NCBI GenBank assembly: GCA_964385045.1
Contig: CAYLNM010000064.1
Coordinates: 1-22,976 of the forward strand
Source of the DNA: CAYLNM01 sp964385045
Lineage (GTDB): Bacteria > Planctomycetota > Phycisphaerae > Phycisphaerales > SM1A02
Direction: 5' to 3'
Length of the DNA stretch: 22,976 nt
Under the pieces are notes generated by a model. The model was not told the DNA's origin. It made no database searches and worked only from the letters and a program-made list of their open reading frames with translations. The position numbers were made by a program, and so were the translations under genes. This document shows positions 7,030-15,600 of the stretch, piece after piece (the first letter of the stretch is position 1; each line of letters opens with the position of its first letter).

Positions 7030-7749
7030 TCACCTCCGCCGCTCGAGGCCGCCCGGCGGGAACCACAGCAGCGCGGTCGCATGCACCGCGACCGCCCGGC
7101 CCTCGCCGATCGCGTCCACCCGCTCGTGGCTCTTGCCCTTGACGTTCACGCGGGCGGCGGGCACGCCGAGCAGCTCCGCGATCCGGCCGCGGATCGCCCC
7201 GCGGTGCGGCCCGATCCGGGGCCGCTCGCAGATCACCGTCGCGTCGACGTTGGCGACCGCCCCGCCGGCCGCCGCGACCCGCCGCACCGCCTCGGCGAGG
7301 AACCGCGCAGAGTCCGCGCCCTCCCACTCGGGATCGGAGTCGGGGAAGAGCGTGCCGAGGTCGGGGGCCGCGATCGCCCCGAGCAGCGCGTCGGTCACCG
7401 CGTGCAGCAGCGCATCGCCGTCGGAGTGGCCCACCGGCCCGCGGTCGTGCTCGAGGCGGACGCCGCCGAGGACGAACGGGCGGCCGGGCCCGGCGGGCGC
7501 CACCGGCTCGAGCCGATGCAGGTCGAAGCCGTGGCCGATGCGGAAGGGCGGCGCGTCCCCGCCTGCGGGGGCCGCCGCAGGGGCGTCGGCCAGGCTGGCG
7601 GGCGGGCGGGAGGCCTCGTCCGCGCCGGCGGGCGCATCGGACGCGCCACCGGGACGGACTCTGGTCCGAGCGTCGGGCGTCGCATCCGAGTCGGCACTCG
7701 GGTCCGTCGGGTCGGTCGAGGCGGCGGAGGAGTCGGGCGGAACCGGCAT
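7030..7749 (-). CDS. ispF: 2-C-methyl-D-erythritol 2,4-cyclodiphosphate synthase IspF
   Basis: IspF converts CDP-ME 2-phosphate to MEcPP with loss of CMP in the MEP isoprenoid pathway. The catalytic domain starts at about residue 69: RIGHGFDLHRL (metal ligands Asp76 and His78), GHSDGDALLHAVTDALLGA (His108-Ser109, third ligand His116), LGTLFPDSDPEWEG, NVDATVICERPRI and VNVKGKSHERV. The domain is of usual size (about 160-170 residues). The first 68 residues are an unusual Ala/Pro/Asp/Ser-rich extension, probably disordered; no start codon between 7749 and the domain was spotted. A -10-like TACCGT six bases before the ATG at 7749 supports this start as a leaderless transcript. It is monocistronic and convergent with rdgB; ispD is not in the window, though the two are often adjacent or fused. 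Confidence 0.94.
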   Translation of the reverse strand: MPVPPDSSAASTDPTDPSADSDATPDARTRVRPGGASDAPAGADEASRPPASLADAPAAAPAGGDAPPFRIGHGFDLHRLEPVAPAGPGRPFVLGGVRLEHDRGPVGHSDGDALLHAVTDALLGAIAAPDLGTLFPDSDPEWEGADSARFLAEAVRRVAAAGGAVANVDATVICERPRIGPHRGAIRGRIAELLGVPAARVNVKGKSHERVDAIGEGRAVAVHATALLWFPPGGLERRR

Positions 7750-7755
7750 CCCGGG

Positions 7756-7761
7756 ACGGTA
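7756..7761 (-). promoter_or_regulatory. -10-like hexamer of ispF, leaderless arrangement
   Basis: On the minus strand TACCGT is followed by CCCGGG and then the ispF ATG, the same hexamer and spacing as at ubiX. This also decides the start codon of ispF. The -35 is not obvious. Confidence 0.4.
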
Positions 7762-7997
7762 CCGGGGCGAGCCGGTATCGTGTGCCTCCCGGTTTTCCGG
7801 CCGGGTCCCGGAATCCCGCTGCAGGCCGCAGCCCGATCGGCCGATTTCCGGACGGGGCCCGACACCGGGCGCCGGTGCGTCTCCGGGACGACCGGCACTC
7901 CCGGGACCAACCCGCACCCGCCGGCTCCGCGTCGGCGGGCCACGACGGGCCCGTCTCCTCTCCCGCGGCCAGCGCGCCGCCGACCTGGACCCACGCC

Positions 7998-8501
7998 ATG
8001 GCCACCCGGACCACCGTCAGCCTCGCCTGCACCCTCGGACTCGCCGGCGTCCTGCTCGCCGGCTGCCACTCGCCCGGCGGCGCCGGCTACACCGGCGCGT
8101 CGCAGACCTACGAGTCCACCGTCTGGGCCCCCAAGACGGTGACCGTGATGGACATCCGCACCAACGAGCCGGTGTTCCAGATGGAGATCCCGGTCGGCCA
8201 GCAGCTCTCGCTCCAGTTCGTCGAGGACGACGGCGACGACCCGGTCTACACGCCGGCCCGCATGCGGTACCAGCTCTGGGAGGCCGGCAGGAACTTCGGC
8301 AACCTCGAGAGCTCGATGACCGTGCCCGGGGCCGAGTCCCGCAAGGTGATCGTCGACGTCCGCCAGGGTCCCGAGTACCCGCCGTCGGACGACGCCACCG
8401 CGGGCCGCGTCGACCGACCCGAGGACCGTCCCGGCTGGTGGTCGTCCGACGGCGGCCCGATCCCGGCCGAGCGGGGCGCCCAGGAGAACTACGAGGGCTG
8501 A
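7998..8501 (+). CDS. Small lipoprotein of unknown function
   Basis: A 167-residue lipoprotein: short N-terminus, hydrophobic segment and a canonical lipobox Leu20-Ala-Gly-Cys23. The mature region begins Gly/Ser-rich and then forms what looks like a compact beta domain: VWAPKTVTVMDIRTNEPVF, EIPVGQQLSLQFVEDDGDD, ARMRYQLWEAGRNFG and ESRKVIVDVRQGPEYP. The C-terminal 45 residues are acidic and Pro/Gly-rich with a WW pair. I do not recognise the family. An in-frame open region extends upstream to 7782, but the ATG at 7998 gives the only normal signal peptide. It is separated from ispF by a divergent gap of 248 bases and followed by a strong hairpin. Confidence 0.83.
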   Translation: MATRTTVSLACTLGLAGVLLAGCHSPGGAGYTGASQTYESTVWAPKTVTVMDIRTNEPVFQMEIPVGQQLSLQFVEDDGDDPVYTPARMRYQLWEAGRNFGNLESSMTVPGAESRKVIVDVRQGPEYPPSDDATAGRVDRPEDRPGWWSSDGGPIPAERGAQENYEG

Positions 8502-8539
8502 GGCCCCCGCGGGACGCGGCCCGGTCCGCCCCCGATCGC

Positions 8540-8587
8540 ACGAGCCCCCTCGCCGGCGCGCCACGCGTCGCCGGCGAGGGGGCTCGT
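8540..8587 (+). terminator. Strong inverted repeat downstream of the small lipoprotein
   Basis: A perfect 19-base stem (8540-8558 with 8569-8587) encloses a 10-base loop, 38 bases after the lipoprotein stop. There is no T-run (TTCG follows), so it may end transcription without a classical U-tract, or protect the RNA 3' end. It is the longest perfect inverted repeat I found. Confidence 0.6.
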
Positions 8588-8778
8588 TCGTGCGCCGGGG
8601 CCTCGTTCGTCCCGCCACGTCGCCGCGCCGCGGCGCCCGCCGCAGCGCCCGCGCCCGCGCGGCCACCCGCGGCGTGCCGCCCCCCCTCCGCGCGCGACGA
8701 CGCCCGGCCGGGAGCCGGGCGTCGCGCGATGAACGCGGGATTCGAGCGGGCACGGGGGTGAGCCGCGGGTGCTCGCGG
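8588..8778. other. Convergent gap with an additional hairpin
   Basis: Together with its flanks this is a 304-base non-coding region between two convergent genes. Within it, GACGCCCGGC (8699-8708) pairs with GCCGGGCGTC (8714-8723) around a 5-base loop, with further CG pairing outside a small bulge. No gene was recognised. Confidence 0.5.
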
Positions 8779-8805
8779 CCGTCGTCCCCGGCGCTCGGAC
8801 GACGG
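8779..8805 (-). terminator. Terminator-like hairpin of the FG-GAP gene
   Basis: A perfect 9-base stem (8779-8787 with 8797-8805) and a 9-base loop abut the FG-GAP stop codon on the minus strand. There is no T-run after the stem. Confidence 0.5.
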
Positions 8806-10065
8806 TCAGCCGTCGCAGGGACCCCACGCGGTGAGCAGGTCGAGCAGGTCGTCGAACCCCACCTCGCCGTCGGCGTTCAGATCCTGCGGGCACGGCTCCG
8901 GCTCGGGATCGCCGCCGCCGTCGCAGCCGACGTTTGCGAAGACGCTCACGGTCGCGGCGTCGCCGTTGGCGACCATCACGTCGAGGTCGCCGTCCGCGTC
9001 GATGTCGCCGATCGCCAGCTCCGACGGGTTGGCCCCGGCGGTCATCGTCATCGGGGCGCCGAAGCCGCCGCCGGCGAGCCCGGGCAGGACCGAGACGGTG
9101 CCCGAGCCCGAGTTCGAGACCACCGCGTCGGCGATGCCGTCGCAGTCGAGGTCCGCCATCACGACCTGGCCGCTGTCGAGGCCACCCGTCGGATGGGTCA
9201 CGGGGCCGGAGAACGTGCCACCGGCGTTGGTGAGCACGCCGATGACGTTCGGGGTCGCCTCGTCGCCGAGGCCGACCACGAGGTCCGTGTCGCCGTCGCC
9301 GTCGACGTCGATCGCGTCGATGCCCTCGGGACGGAAGATGCCGCCGGTCGGGATCGTCGCCGCGCTCGCGAAGCCGGCGCCGGTGTTGGTCCAGGTCGAC
9401 ACCGTGCGGTCGTCGTGGTTCGTGACCGCGAGATCGCCGTCGCCGTCGCCGTCGAAGTCGCCGAAGACGGCCTTCCGCGGCTCGGCGCCGGTGGCGAGGG
9501 TGGTCGCGACGAAGCTGCCGCCGGAGTTGGTCAGGACGTGGGCGCTGTTGCCCTCGCGGGCCACCACGGCGAGGTCGAGGTCTCCGTCGCCGTCGATGTC
9601 GGCCGCGGCGAGACCACGGGGACGCTCGCCCACGCCGATCGACTGCACCGGGGCGAAGACGCCGCCCCCGCTGTTCCGCATGATCAGGACCGCGCCCGCG
9701 GGATCGCGGACCGCGACGGCCAGGTCCGGGAGACCGTCGCCGTCGAAGTCGCCCGCGATCAGGTCCTGCGGGCTCGAGGAGGCGCCGAGGAGGCTGGCGG
9801 GCCCGAGCGTGAAGCCGCCGGCGCCGTCGTTGAGGGCGAGCTGGATGCGGTCGGGACCGTCGACGGTGGTCGCGAGGTCGAGGTCGCCGTCGGCGTCGAA
9901 GTCGCCGAAGGCGGCGCCGCTGGGCTCGGTGCCCATGGTGACGGCGATGCCGGGATCGAAGTCGACCTGGGCGGCGGCGGTGCCCGCGACGCCGAGCGCG
10001 ACCAGGGCCGGCAGGGCGGCGAGGCGCGGCAGCGTGCGGGAACGATCGTTCGGGACGAGGGTCAT
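8806..10065 (-). CDS. Secreted FG-GAP/VCBS-repeat protein with dockerin-like C-terminus
   Basis: A 419-residue exported protein. A Sec signal peptide (hydrophobic core LAALPALVALGVAG, cleavage after TAAA before Gln) is followed by seven regularly spaced Ca-binding FG-GAP/VCBS units, each with a D-x-D-x-D-G loop: FGDFDADGDLDLAT, AGDFDGDGLPDLAV, AADIDGDGDLDLAV, FGDFDGDGDGDLAV, AIDVDGDGDTDLVV, MADLDCDGIADAVV and IGDIDADGDLDVMV. Seven units suggest a seven-bladed, integrin-alpha-like propeller. A short Pro/Glu linker then leads to one dockerin-like EF-hand, DLNADGEVGFDDLLDLLTAW, ending GPCDG. Its role is unknown; such proteins are cell-surface or extracellular binding or scaffold proteins. The ATG at 10065 is chosen over an open frame reaching 10311 because it directly precedes the signal peptide, with a weak GGAG upstream. 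Confidence 0.9.
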   Translation of the reverse strand: MTLVPNDRSRTLPRLAALPALVALGVAGTAAAQVDFDPGIAVTMGTEPSGAAFGDFDADGDLDLATTVDGPDRIQLALNDGAGGFTLGPASLLGASSSPQDLIAGDFDGDGLPDLAVAVRDPAGAVLIMRNSGGGVFAPVQSIGVGERPRGLAAADIDGDGDLDLAVVAREGNSAHVLTNSGGSFVATTLATGAEPRKAVFGDFDGDGDGDLAVTNHDDRTVSTWTNTGAGFASAATIPTGGIFRPEGIDAIDVDGDGDTDLVVGLGDEATPNVIGVLTNAGGTFSGPVTHPTGGLDSGQVVMADLDCDGIADAVVSNSGSGTVSVLPGLAGGGFGAPMTMTAGANPSELAIGDIDADGDLDVMVANGDAATVSVFANVGCDGGGDPEPEPCPQDLNADGEVGFDDLLDLLTAWGPCDG

Positions 10066-10256
10066 GGGAAGGCTCCGTGTGGTCGCCGGGAAGGGCGATC
10101 GTGGGGTGCGGCGCACGGGCGGACGGACGAGGAGGGCAAGAGCGGTCGTCGGACGCGTCCGGTCCCGTTCGCGGGTGAGGTCGTGGTCGGGCGGCGTCGC
10201 CCGTTCCGTCACCCGGTGGAGCCTCCGCCCCGCGGAGCGGATACGCGGCACCCCGC

Positions 10257-10295
10257 AAAAACGGCGACGCGGCGCCGATGGGTCGGCGCCGCGTC
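10257..10295 (-). terminator. Intrinsic terminator of bioY
   Basis: On the minus strand a perfect 13-base GC-rich stem (10266-10278 with 10283-10295, 4-base loop) is followed four bases later by TTTTT (10257-10261 on the complement). It lies 58 bases downstream of the bioY stop. It is the only classical Rho-independent terminator I see in the window. Confidence 0.8.
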
Positions 10296-10353
10296 GCGTG
10301 AGGTCGTTCATGGGGCTGCCGGAACGCCGCGGCTCGCGCGCGGCGCGCCTCGC

Positions 10354-10992
10354 TCAGTACTCCCGCGACTCGAGCCGGCGCAGCCACCGCCAGCCCGCGG
10401 GAAGCACGATCGTCGCGATCGCGATCTTCACCATCGCCCCCGGGACGAACGGCGCGAGCCCCACCGCGATCGCGGTCTCGACCGAACGCAGCATCACCGC
10501 GAGCCACGCGGTGCCGACCACGAGCACCAGCGCGGTCCCGAGCGTCATGGCGAGGAGCGTGCCGGCGGGGCGGCGGTCCCATCCGCGGGCCGCGAGCCAG
10601 CCCACGAGCGCGGCGGCGGGGACGAAGGCGAGCAGGTAGCCGGCGGTCGGACCGACGAGCACGAGCGGGCCCGCGGCCCCGGCCGCGAACACGGGCAGTC
10701 CGGCGGCGCCCTGGGCGAGATAGGTCGCGAGCGCCGCGGCGCCGCGCCCCGGGCCGAGCAGCGCGCCCACCAGGAGCACCGCGAGGCTCTGCATCGTCAC
10801 CGGCACCGGGGAGAACGGCAGTTGGATCGCGACGCGGGCCGCGGCCGCGACGAGCAGCGAGCCGGCGATCACCAGGCCGAGGTTCCAGGGGAGGCCGCTC
10901 GCACCGGCGGACGCCGGTCGCAGCAGGTCGGCGGCGACGGGGCGGGGACGAAGGGCAGCGGCGGCGACGGTGGCGGACGGGTCGGCAGGCAT
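10354..10992 (-). CDS. bioY: Biotin transporter BioY (ECF S component)
   Basis: BioY is the membrane-embedded substrate-binding subunit for biotin uptake. The 212-residue protein has about six hydrophobic helices. Family signatures: FSPVPVTMQSLAVLLVGALL followed by GPGRGAAALATYLAQGAAGL, then GPTAGYLLAF and, near the C-terminus, GLAPFVPGAMVKI. The N-terminal 30 residues are an Ala/Pro-rich cytosolic tail. No ECF ATPase or BioN partner is nearby, so it either shares an energising module encoded elsewhere or works alone, as some BioY proteins are reported to do. It lies 112 bases downstream of the subtilase on the same strand, with its own terminator and possibly its own promoter. No BirA-type operator was recognised. 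Confidence 0.95.
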   Translation of the reverse strand: MPADPSATVAAAALRPRPVAADLLRPASAGASGLPWNLGLVIAGSLLVAAAARVAIQLPFSPVPVTMQSLAVLLVGALLGPGRGAAALATYLAQGAAGLPVFAAGAAGPLVLVGPTAGYLLAFVPAAALVGWLAARGWDRRPAGTLLAMTLGTALVLVVGTAWLAVMLRSVETAIAVGLAPFVPGAMVKIAIATIVLPAGWRWLRRLESREY

Positions 10993-11104
10993 GGAGCGCT
11001 CCGCGGGTCGAACGCCCCGCGGGCGCGGTGGCGCCGTGCCGCCGTCAGCCGCGCGGGGGATCGCGGAGCCTACCGCGCCCGTCGTCCACGGCCCGCCGCG
11101 CCGC
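10993..11104 (-). promoter_or_regulatory. bioY upstream region with inverted repeats
   Basis: Directly before the bioY ATG is a 10-base palindrome GGAGCGCTCC (10993-11002). Overlapping it is a 7-base stem (11001-11007 with 11016-11022, 8-base loop). A -10-like TAGGCT lies at 11067-11072 on the minus strand, giving a leader of about 70 bases. These could control bioY or serve as the subtilase 3' end; no convincing -35 or known riboswitch is present. Confidence 0.35.
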
Positions 11105-12607
11105 TCACTCCCAGGCCGCGAGCAGCGCGAGCAGGTCCGACAGACCGACCTCGCCGCTGCCGTCGAGATCCGCGCTCGCGTGCACCAGGCCCCAGTCGGA
11201 CAGCAGCCGCGCGAGGTCGCCGAAGCCGACCGTCCCGTCGCCGTCCAGATCGCCCGCGGGCGGCGCGACCGGCCCGAGCGCGACCGCCGCCCCCGTGGCC
11301 ATGCGGCCGGCCCCGAAGACGTCGGGCTCGAAGCCCGGATTCTGGGCCGACACGTCGACCGCGGTCGCGGCGAGGCGGGTGCGGATCTGCATCGCGGTGG
11401 ACGCCGCGGCCGGCCACTCGGGGTGCTGGCCGCGGACGAGGGCCGCCGCCCCCGCCACCAGCGGGGCCGCGAAGCTCGTGCCCTCCCACGCCGCGTACCC
11501 GCCGCCCGGCCGCGGGCCGATGATGGCGTGCGCCGGATCGGGGACGCCGCCGCCGAACGCGGTGTCGCCGGGGGCGCTGATGAACATGTCGTCGTTGTAC
11601 GAGCTGAACGCGGCCTTGCGGTCGAGCTCGTCCAGCGCGACCACGCCGAGGACCTGATCGAACGCGGCCGGGTACTCGCGCCGCTCGAGGTCGAAGTTGC
11701 CCGCCGCCGCGACCACCACGATCCCCCGCGACTCGGCCTCCGCGACCGCGTCCTTGACCGCGATGACGTCGTAGTCGGAGCGGATCGACACGTTGATCAC
11801 CTCGACCCCGCGGTCGATCGCGTGGAACATGCCCTGGATGATGGGCCAGCCGGTGCCGCGTCCCTCGTCGTTCAGCACCCGGACCGGCAGGATCCGGGCC
11901 TCGGGGGCGACGAGCCGGATCATGCCGGCGACGAACGTGCCGTGGCCGGCGAGCTCGTCGGCCACCCCGTCGCCGTCCTGGTCGATCCCGTCGGCGGTGT
12001 CGCCCGCGTCGCCGTCGCCATCCACGAAGTCGGGGCCCGGCAGCACCGCTCCGGCGAGCACCGGGTGGGCCGGATCGACGCCGGTGTCGAGCACCGCGAC
12101 GACGGTGCCGCGGCCGGTCGAGCGGGCCTGGGCCGCGTCGAGGTCGAGGATCGTGCGGGCGTACTGCTGCTGGAACCCGAGCGTATCGATCCCGTCGACG
12201 TAGGTGCTGCCGGTCGTCCCGTCGGCCCCCTCGGGGGCGTCCTCGACGTAGAGAAACTCGCCCCACACGATGTGGTCCTCGAAGGCCACGCCCTCGAGCT
12301 GCCCCTCGACGAGCTCGAGGTCGAAGCCCTCGGGGAAATCGAGCTCGAGCAGCACGATCCCGCGGCCGGGGATCTCGTCCACGAAGGACAGCTCCAGGGC
12401 CTCGTTGCCGGGGGCCGCCTCGAAGTCGGCGATGAAGGCGTCGAGCGCGCCGGGATCCCCGGGCTCGAGCAGCCGCACGAGAATTCGGTCGTCCACGCGG
12501 GGCGTGATGCCCGGGCCCTCGTCGTCGCCGGCGAGGGCGGGAACGGGCAGCACGAGCGCGGCGACCGCCGCGAGCAGGGTCGCGGCGGCGGTTCGTCGAA
12601 CGGTCAT
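11105..12607 (-). CDS. Secreted S8 subtilase with two dockerin-like EF-hand repeats
   Basis: A 500-residue serine protease. The Sec signal (residues 1 to about 26, PVPALA then Gly-Asp) is followed by an N-terminal domain of about 130 residues that may be an inhibitory propeptide. The catalytic domain has the complete set: AVLDTGVD with Asp174, AGHGTFVAG with His222, oxyanion AAAGN with Asn304, and GTSFAAPLVAG with Ser378. An acidic DGDGDAGDTADGIDQDGDG insert (about 197-214) between Asp and His probably binds calcium. The C-terminus has two EF-hand repeats, GDLDGDGTVGFGDLARLLSD and ADLDGSGEVGLSDLLALLAA, giving an extracellular anchoring or pairing tail like that of the FG-GAP protein. Its ATG is two bases after the CHAT stop, so it is cotranscribed and probably translationally coupled with the CHAT gene. 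Confidence 0.95.
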   Translation of the reverse strand: MTVRRTAAATLLAAVAALVLPVPALAGDDEGPGITPRVDDRILVRLLEPGDPGALDAFIADFEAAPGNEALELSFVDEIPGRGIVLLELDFPEGFDLELVEGQLEGVAFEDHIVWGEFLYVEDAPEGADGTTGSTYVDGIDTLGFQQQYARTILDLDAAQARSTGRGTVVAVLDTGVDPAHPVLAGAVLPGPDFVDGDGDAGDTADGIDQDGDGVADELAGHGTFVAGMIRLVAPEARILPVRVLNDEGRGTGWPIIQGMFHAIDRGVEVINVSIRSDYDVIAVKDAVAEAESRGIVVVAAAGNFDLERREYPAAFDQVLGVVALDELDRKAAFSSYNDDMFISAPGDTAFGGGVPDPAHAIIGPRPGGGYAAWEGTSFAAPLVAGAAALVRGQHPEWPAAASTAMQIRTRLAATAVDVSAQNPGFEPDVFGAGRMATGAAVALGPVAPPAGDLDGDGTVGFGDLARLLSDWGLVHASADLDGSGEVGLSDLLALLAAWE

Positions 12608-12609
12608 CG

Positions 12610-15600
12610 TCAGGTCCTTCCCATCAGGACGAACGCCCCCCAGTGGGCGGGGTGGGGATGCTCGTCCACGAGCTCATGATGCACGCGGCGGAGGGCCGCG
12701 CCCACGTCGGAGGTCGGAATCGCCGCCCCCGGCCCGGAATCGGCGTGGGATGCGTCCGGAAACGGCCTCGTCGCCCGGTGCAGCCGCTCCATCACCGCCT
12801 CGGTGACGGCGTCGTCGACCCGCCACTGGGACGCGACCACGCGGCGGGCCCCGGCTGCGAGCAGGGCGCGGCCGATGCCGACGGTCTCGCCGGCGTCGTC
12901 GCCCGTCACGCCGGTCTCGCAGCCCGAGAGCGTCACGAGGTCGGCGTCGAGCGGGATGCGGGCGAGCTCGGCCGCGGTCAGCCAGCGATCGGCCAGCCGC
13001 AGTCCCGAGGCGTGCGGCTGACGCCGGTCGAACCGCCCGTGGCTCGCGAGGTGGATCGAGGCCGCCCGCGACATCGCCGCCCGCACCGCGTCCGCCGTCG
13101 CCGCGTCGCCGGTGAGCCGCGCCACCGGACTGCCCGCGTCACCGCCGGCGAGGGCGCTCGCGATGCCGTCGGCCTCCGCCAGCATCCGTGGGGCGGCCTC
13201 GTCCGCCACGCCCACCACCAGGTGCCCACGGGTCCGGGCCGGACCCCGGCCCAGCAGCCGGTGGTGGACGCTTGCCGACGGCGCAGTCGTGATCGCGGTG
13301 CGGGCCGCGAGCCAGTCCGTCCCGTCGTGAAGGATGCCGGGCGGCACGCCGACCAGCGGTCCGTCGGGGACGACGACGAGCCGCTCGGGCCAGGATCGGC
13401 CCTCGAGCTCGCCGTCCGCGCCGGCGAAGGCGAGCCGGTGCACCGCGATCGCCGCCGCCCGCGCGTCGCCCGCGAGTCGACGGCGCCGCGCGACGTCGGC
13501 GCCCGGCCGGAGCCCGCGCTCGACCTGGAATCGCAGCCGCCGCACCGCCTCCGCCAGCGCGCCGAGGTCGCAGGCCCGCGGGACGAGCTCGACGCCGCCG
13601 GCCTCGATCGTCAGGCGGGCCAGCGCATCGCCCGCGGCGAGGAAGACCACCAGCCGCGTGCCCGCGGGCAGGTCGCGGCGGACCCGCTCGAGCGGCACGG
13701 GCGCCGCCAGCAGCGGCGAGTCCCCGCCGACGGACTCCAGCCGCATCGCGTGGTCGGCGGCCCGCCGCTCGCGGATGCGGATCTCGGTCCGCAGTGCCGC
13801 GGCCGCGTCCCGGTCCGCCTCGCCCGCGAGGGCCACGTCGCCGAGACGGCTGTAGAGGACGTTGAGGGCGCGGCGCTCGGTCGCGAGCGCCGCCTCGAGG
13901 CGGCCCGGCTCGTCGGCGGCGGTGGCGTCGTCGACGCCGGCGGCCTCGATGCCGGGGGCGGTCGACGCGCCGGCGACGCGGTGCTCGCGACCCTCGGCCG
14001 CCACGAGGTCGTCGAGGAGGCCGCGGTGACGCCCCAGCTCGCCCGCCCGCAGCGCGGCCGCGACCTCCGCGTCGCCCGCGGCCTCGCCGGCCCCCGCATC
14101 GGCGCCGACGGCGCGTCCGGCGGCGTGTCGGTCCAGAGCCACCGCGAGCAGCTCCTCGTGCACCGAGCGGCGGTGGCCCATGAACGCGGCCCGGAACCGG
14201 CGGGCCTGCAGCATGCCCCGCACCCGCTCGACCTGCTCCACCGCCTCCTCCAGCACCGCGCGGGCCTCGGCCAGCCGCCCGGCGGCGCGGTGCCGGCGGC
14301 CGGCGGCGTGCAGCAGGTCCGCCAGCAGCGGCGGCAGGTCCAGCGCGCGGGCGAGCGCGAGCCCGGCCGCGAGCTCGGCCTCCGCCAGCTCGTCGGCGCC
14401 CTCGGCGGCCGCGATCTCGCCGAGCATCAGCCGGGCGGCCGCGGCGTCGGCCGGACGCTCGGCGAAGGCGGCCAGCGCCTCGGTGGTCAGTCGCCGCGCG
14501 GAAGCAGGGCGGTTCGCGTCGAGCTCGAGGGCGGCGCGGATGAGGTCGCAGCGGCCGCGGGCGGTGCGGTGGCCGAGCTCGGTGAAGGCCTGCGACGCGG
14601 CGGCGAGTGCCGTGGCCGCCTCGCTCGGCCGATCGAGCCGGCGGAGCGCCGCCCCCATGCCCTTGCGGGCCCGCGCCGCCTCGAGCACCAGGCCGAAGCG
14701 GTCGAGCAGCGGCAGGGCGGCGCAGTAGCCGTCCACCGCCGCCGCGTGCAGGCCCAGCATGGAGCGGGCGTCCGCCTCCTCGGCCAGGACGCGGGCGCGG
14801 TGCATCGCCGCGTCGTCCCCGCCGAGCCGGCGCCGGGCGATCTCGAAGAGTGCCAGCGCCCGGTGAAGGCGGCCCTGGCGGTAGGCGAGGTCGGCGAGGT
14901 TCTCCTCCGCGATCGCCGCCTGCAGCGCGGCCCCCGCGGCGTCGAAGCCGGAGCGAGCCCGCTCGAAGGCGGCCTCGGCCCCCGCGAAGTCCTGCAGCTC
15001 GACCAGGGCCTCGCCGAGACTGTTCTCGAGCGCCGCGAGCACCGGCGGCTCGCCGAGCAGGTGCGGCCGGGCGCGCTCGAAGCAGGCCACCGCGTCCCGC
15101 GGCCGGTCGCGGCGGCGCAGCGCGATGCCGAGGTTGACGTCGGCCCGCGCGGCGAGCTCGGGCCGGTCGCCCGCCATCGCCAGCGTCTGCGCCCGCCGCC
15201 CCGTCTCGATCGCCTCGTCGAGCCGGCCGAGCTCGGTCAGCGGGTGCATGATCGCCAGCCGCGTGCGCACCGACTCCTCCACGACGTCCGCCGCGTCGGC
15301 GATCGACGCGGCGCGGCGGCCGGCGTCGATGGACTCGTCGAAGCGGCCCGCCCAGGCCAGCGCGCGGGCGAGCGCGCGGTGCACGGCCGCGCTCGCGGCG
15401 GCGGGGGGATCCGCGATCGCGACGAGCTCCGCGAGCCGCTCGGCGGCGGCGATGCCGCGCTCGGGGGACCGCGAGGACACGGCCCGGACCGCCTCGGCCG
15501 TCGCGGCGAGTCGATGCGGATCGGCGACGAGGATGGCCGCGCGGGGGCCGAGCTCGGCCACCGGCGACTCGAGCAGATGCTCGAGCGTCGCGGCGGGATC

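Noticed and set aside
8489..10582. A 697-codon minus-strand open frame over the FG-GAP gene
   Set aside because: It is the FG-GAP gene read in a shifted frame, giving Arg/Asp/Gly-rich repeats that mirror the D-x-D-x-D-G units.
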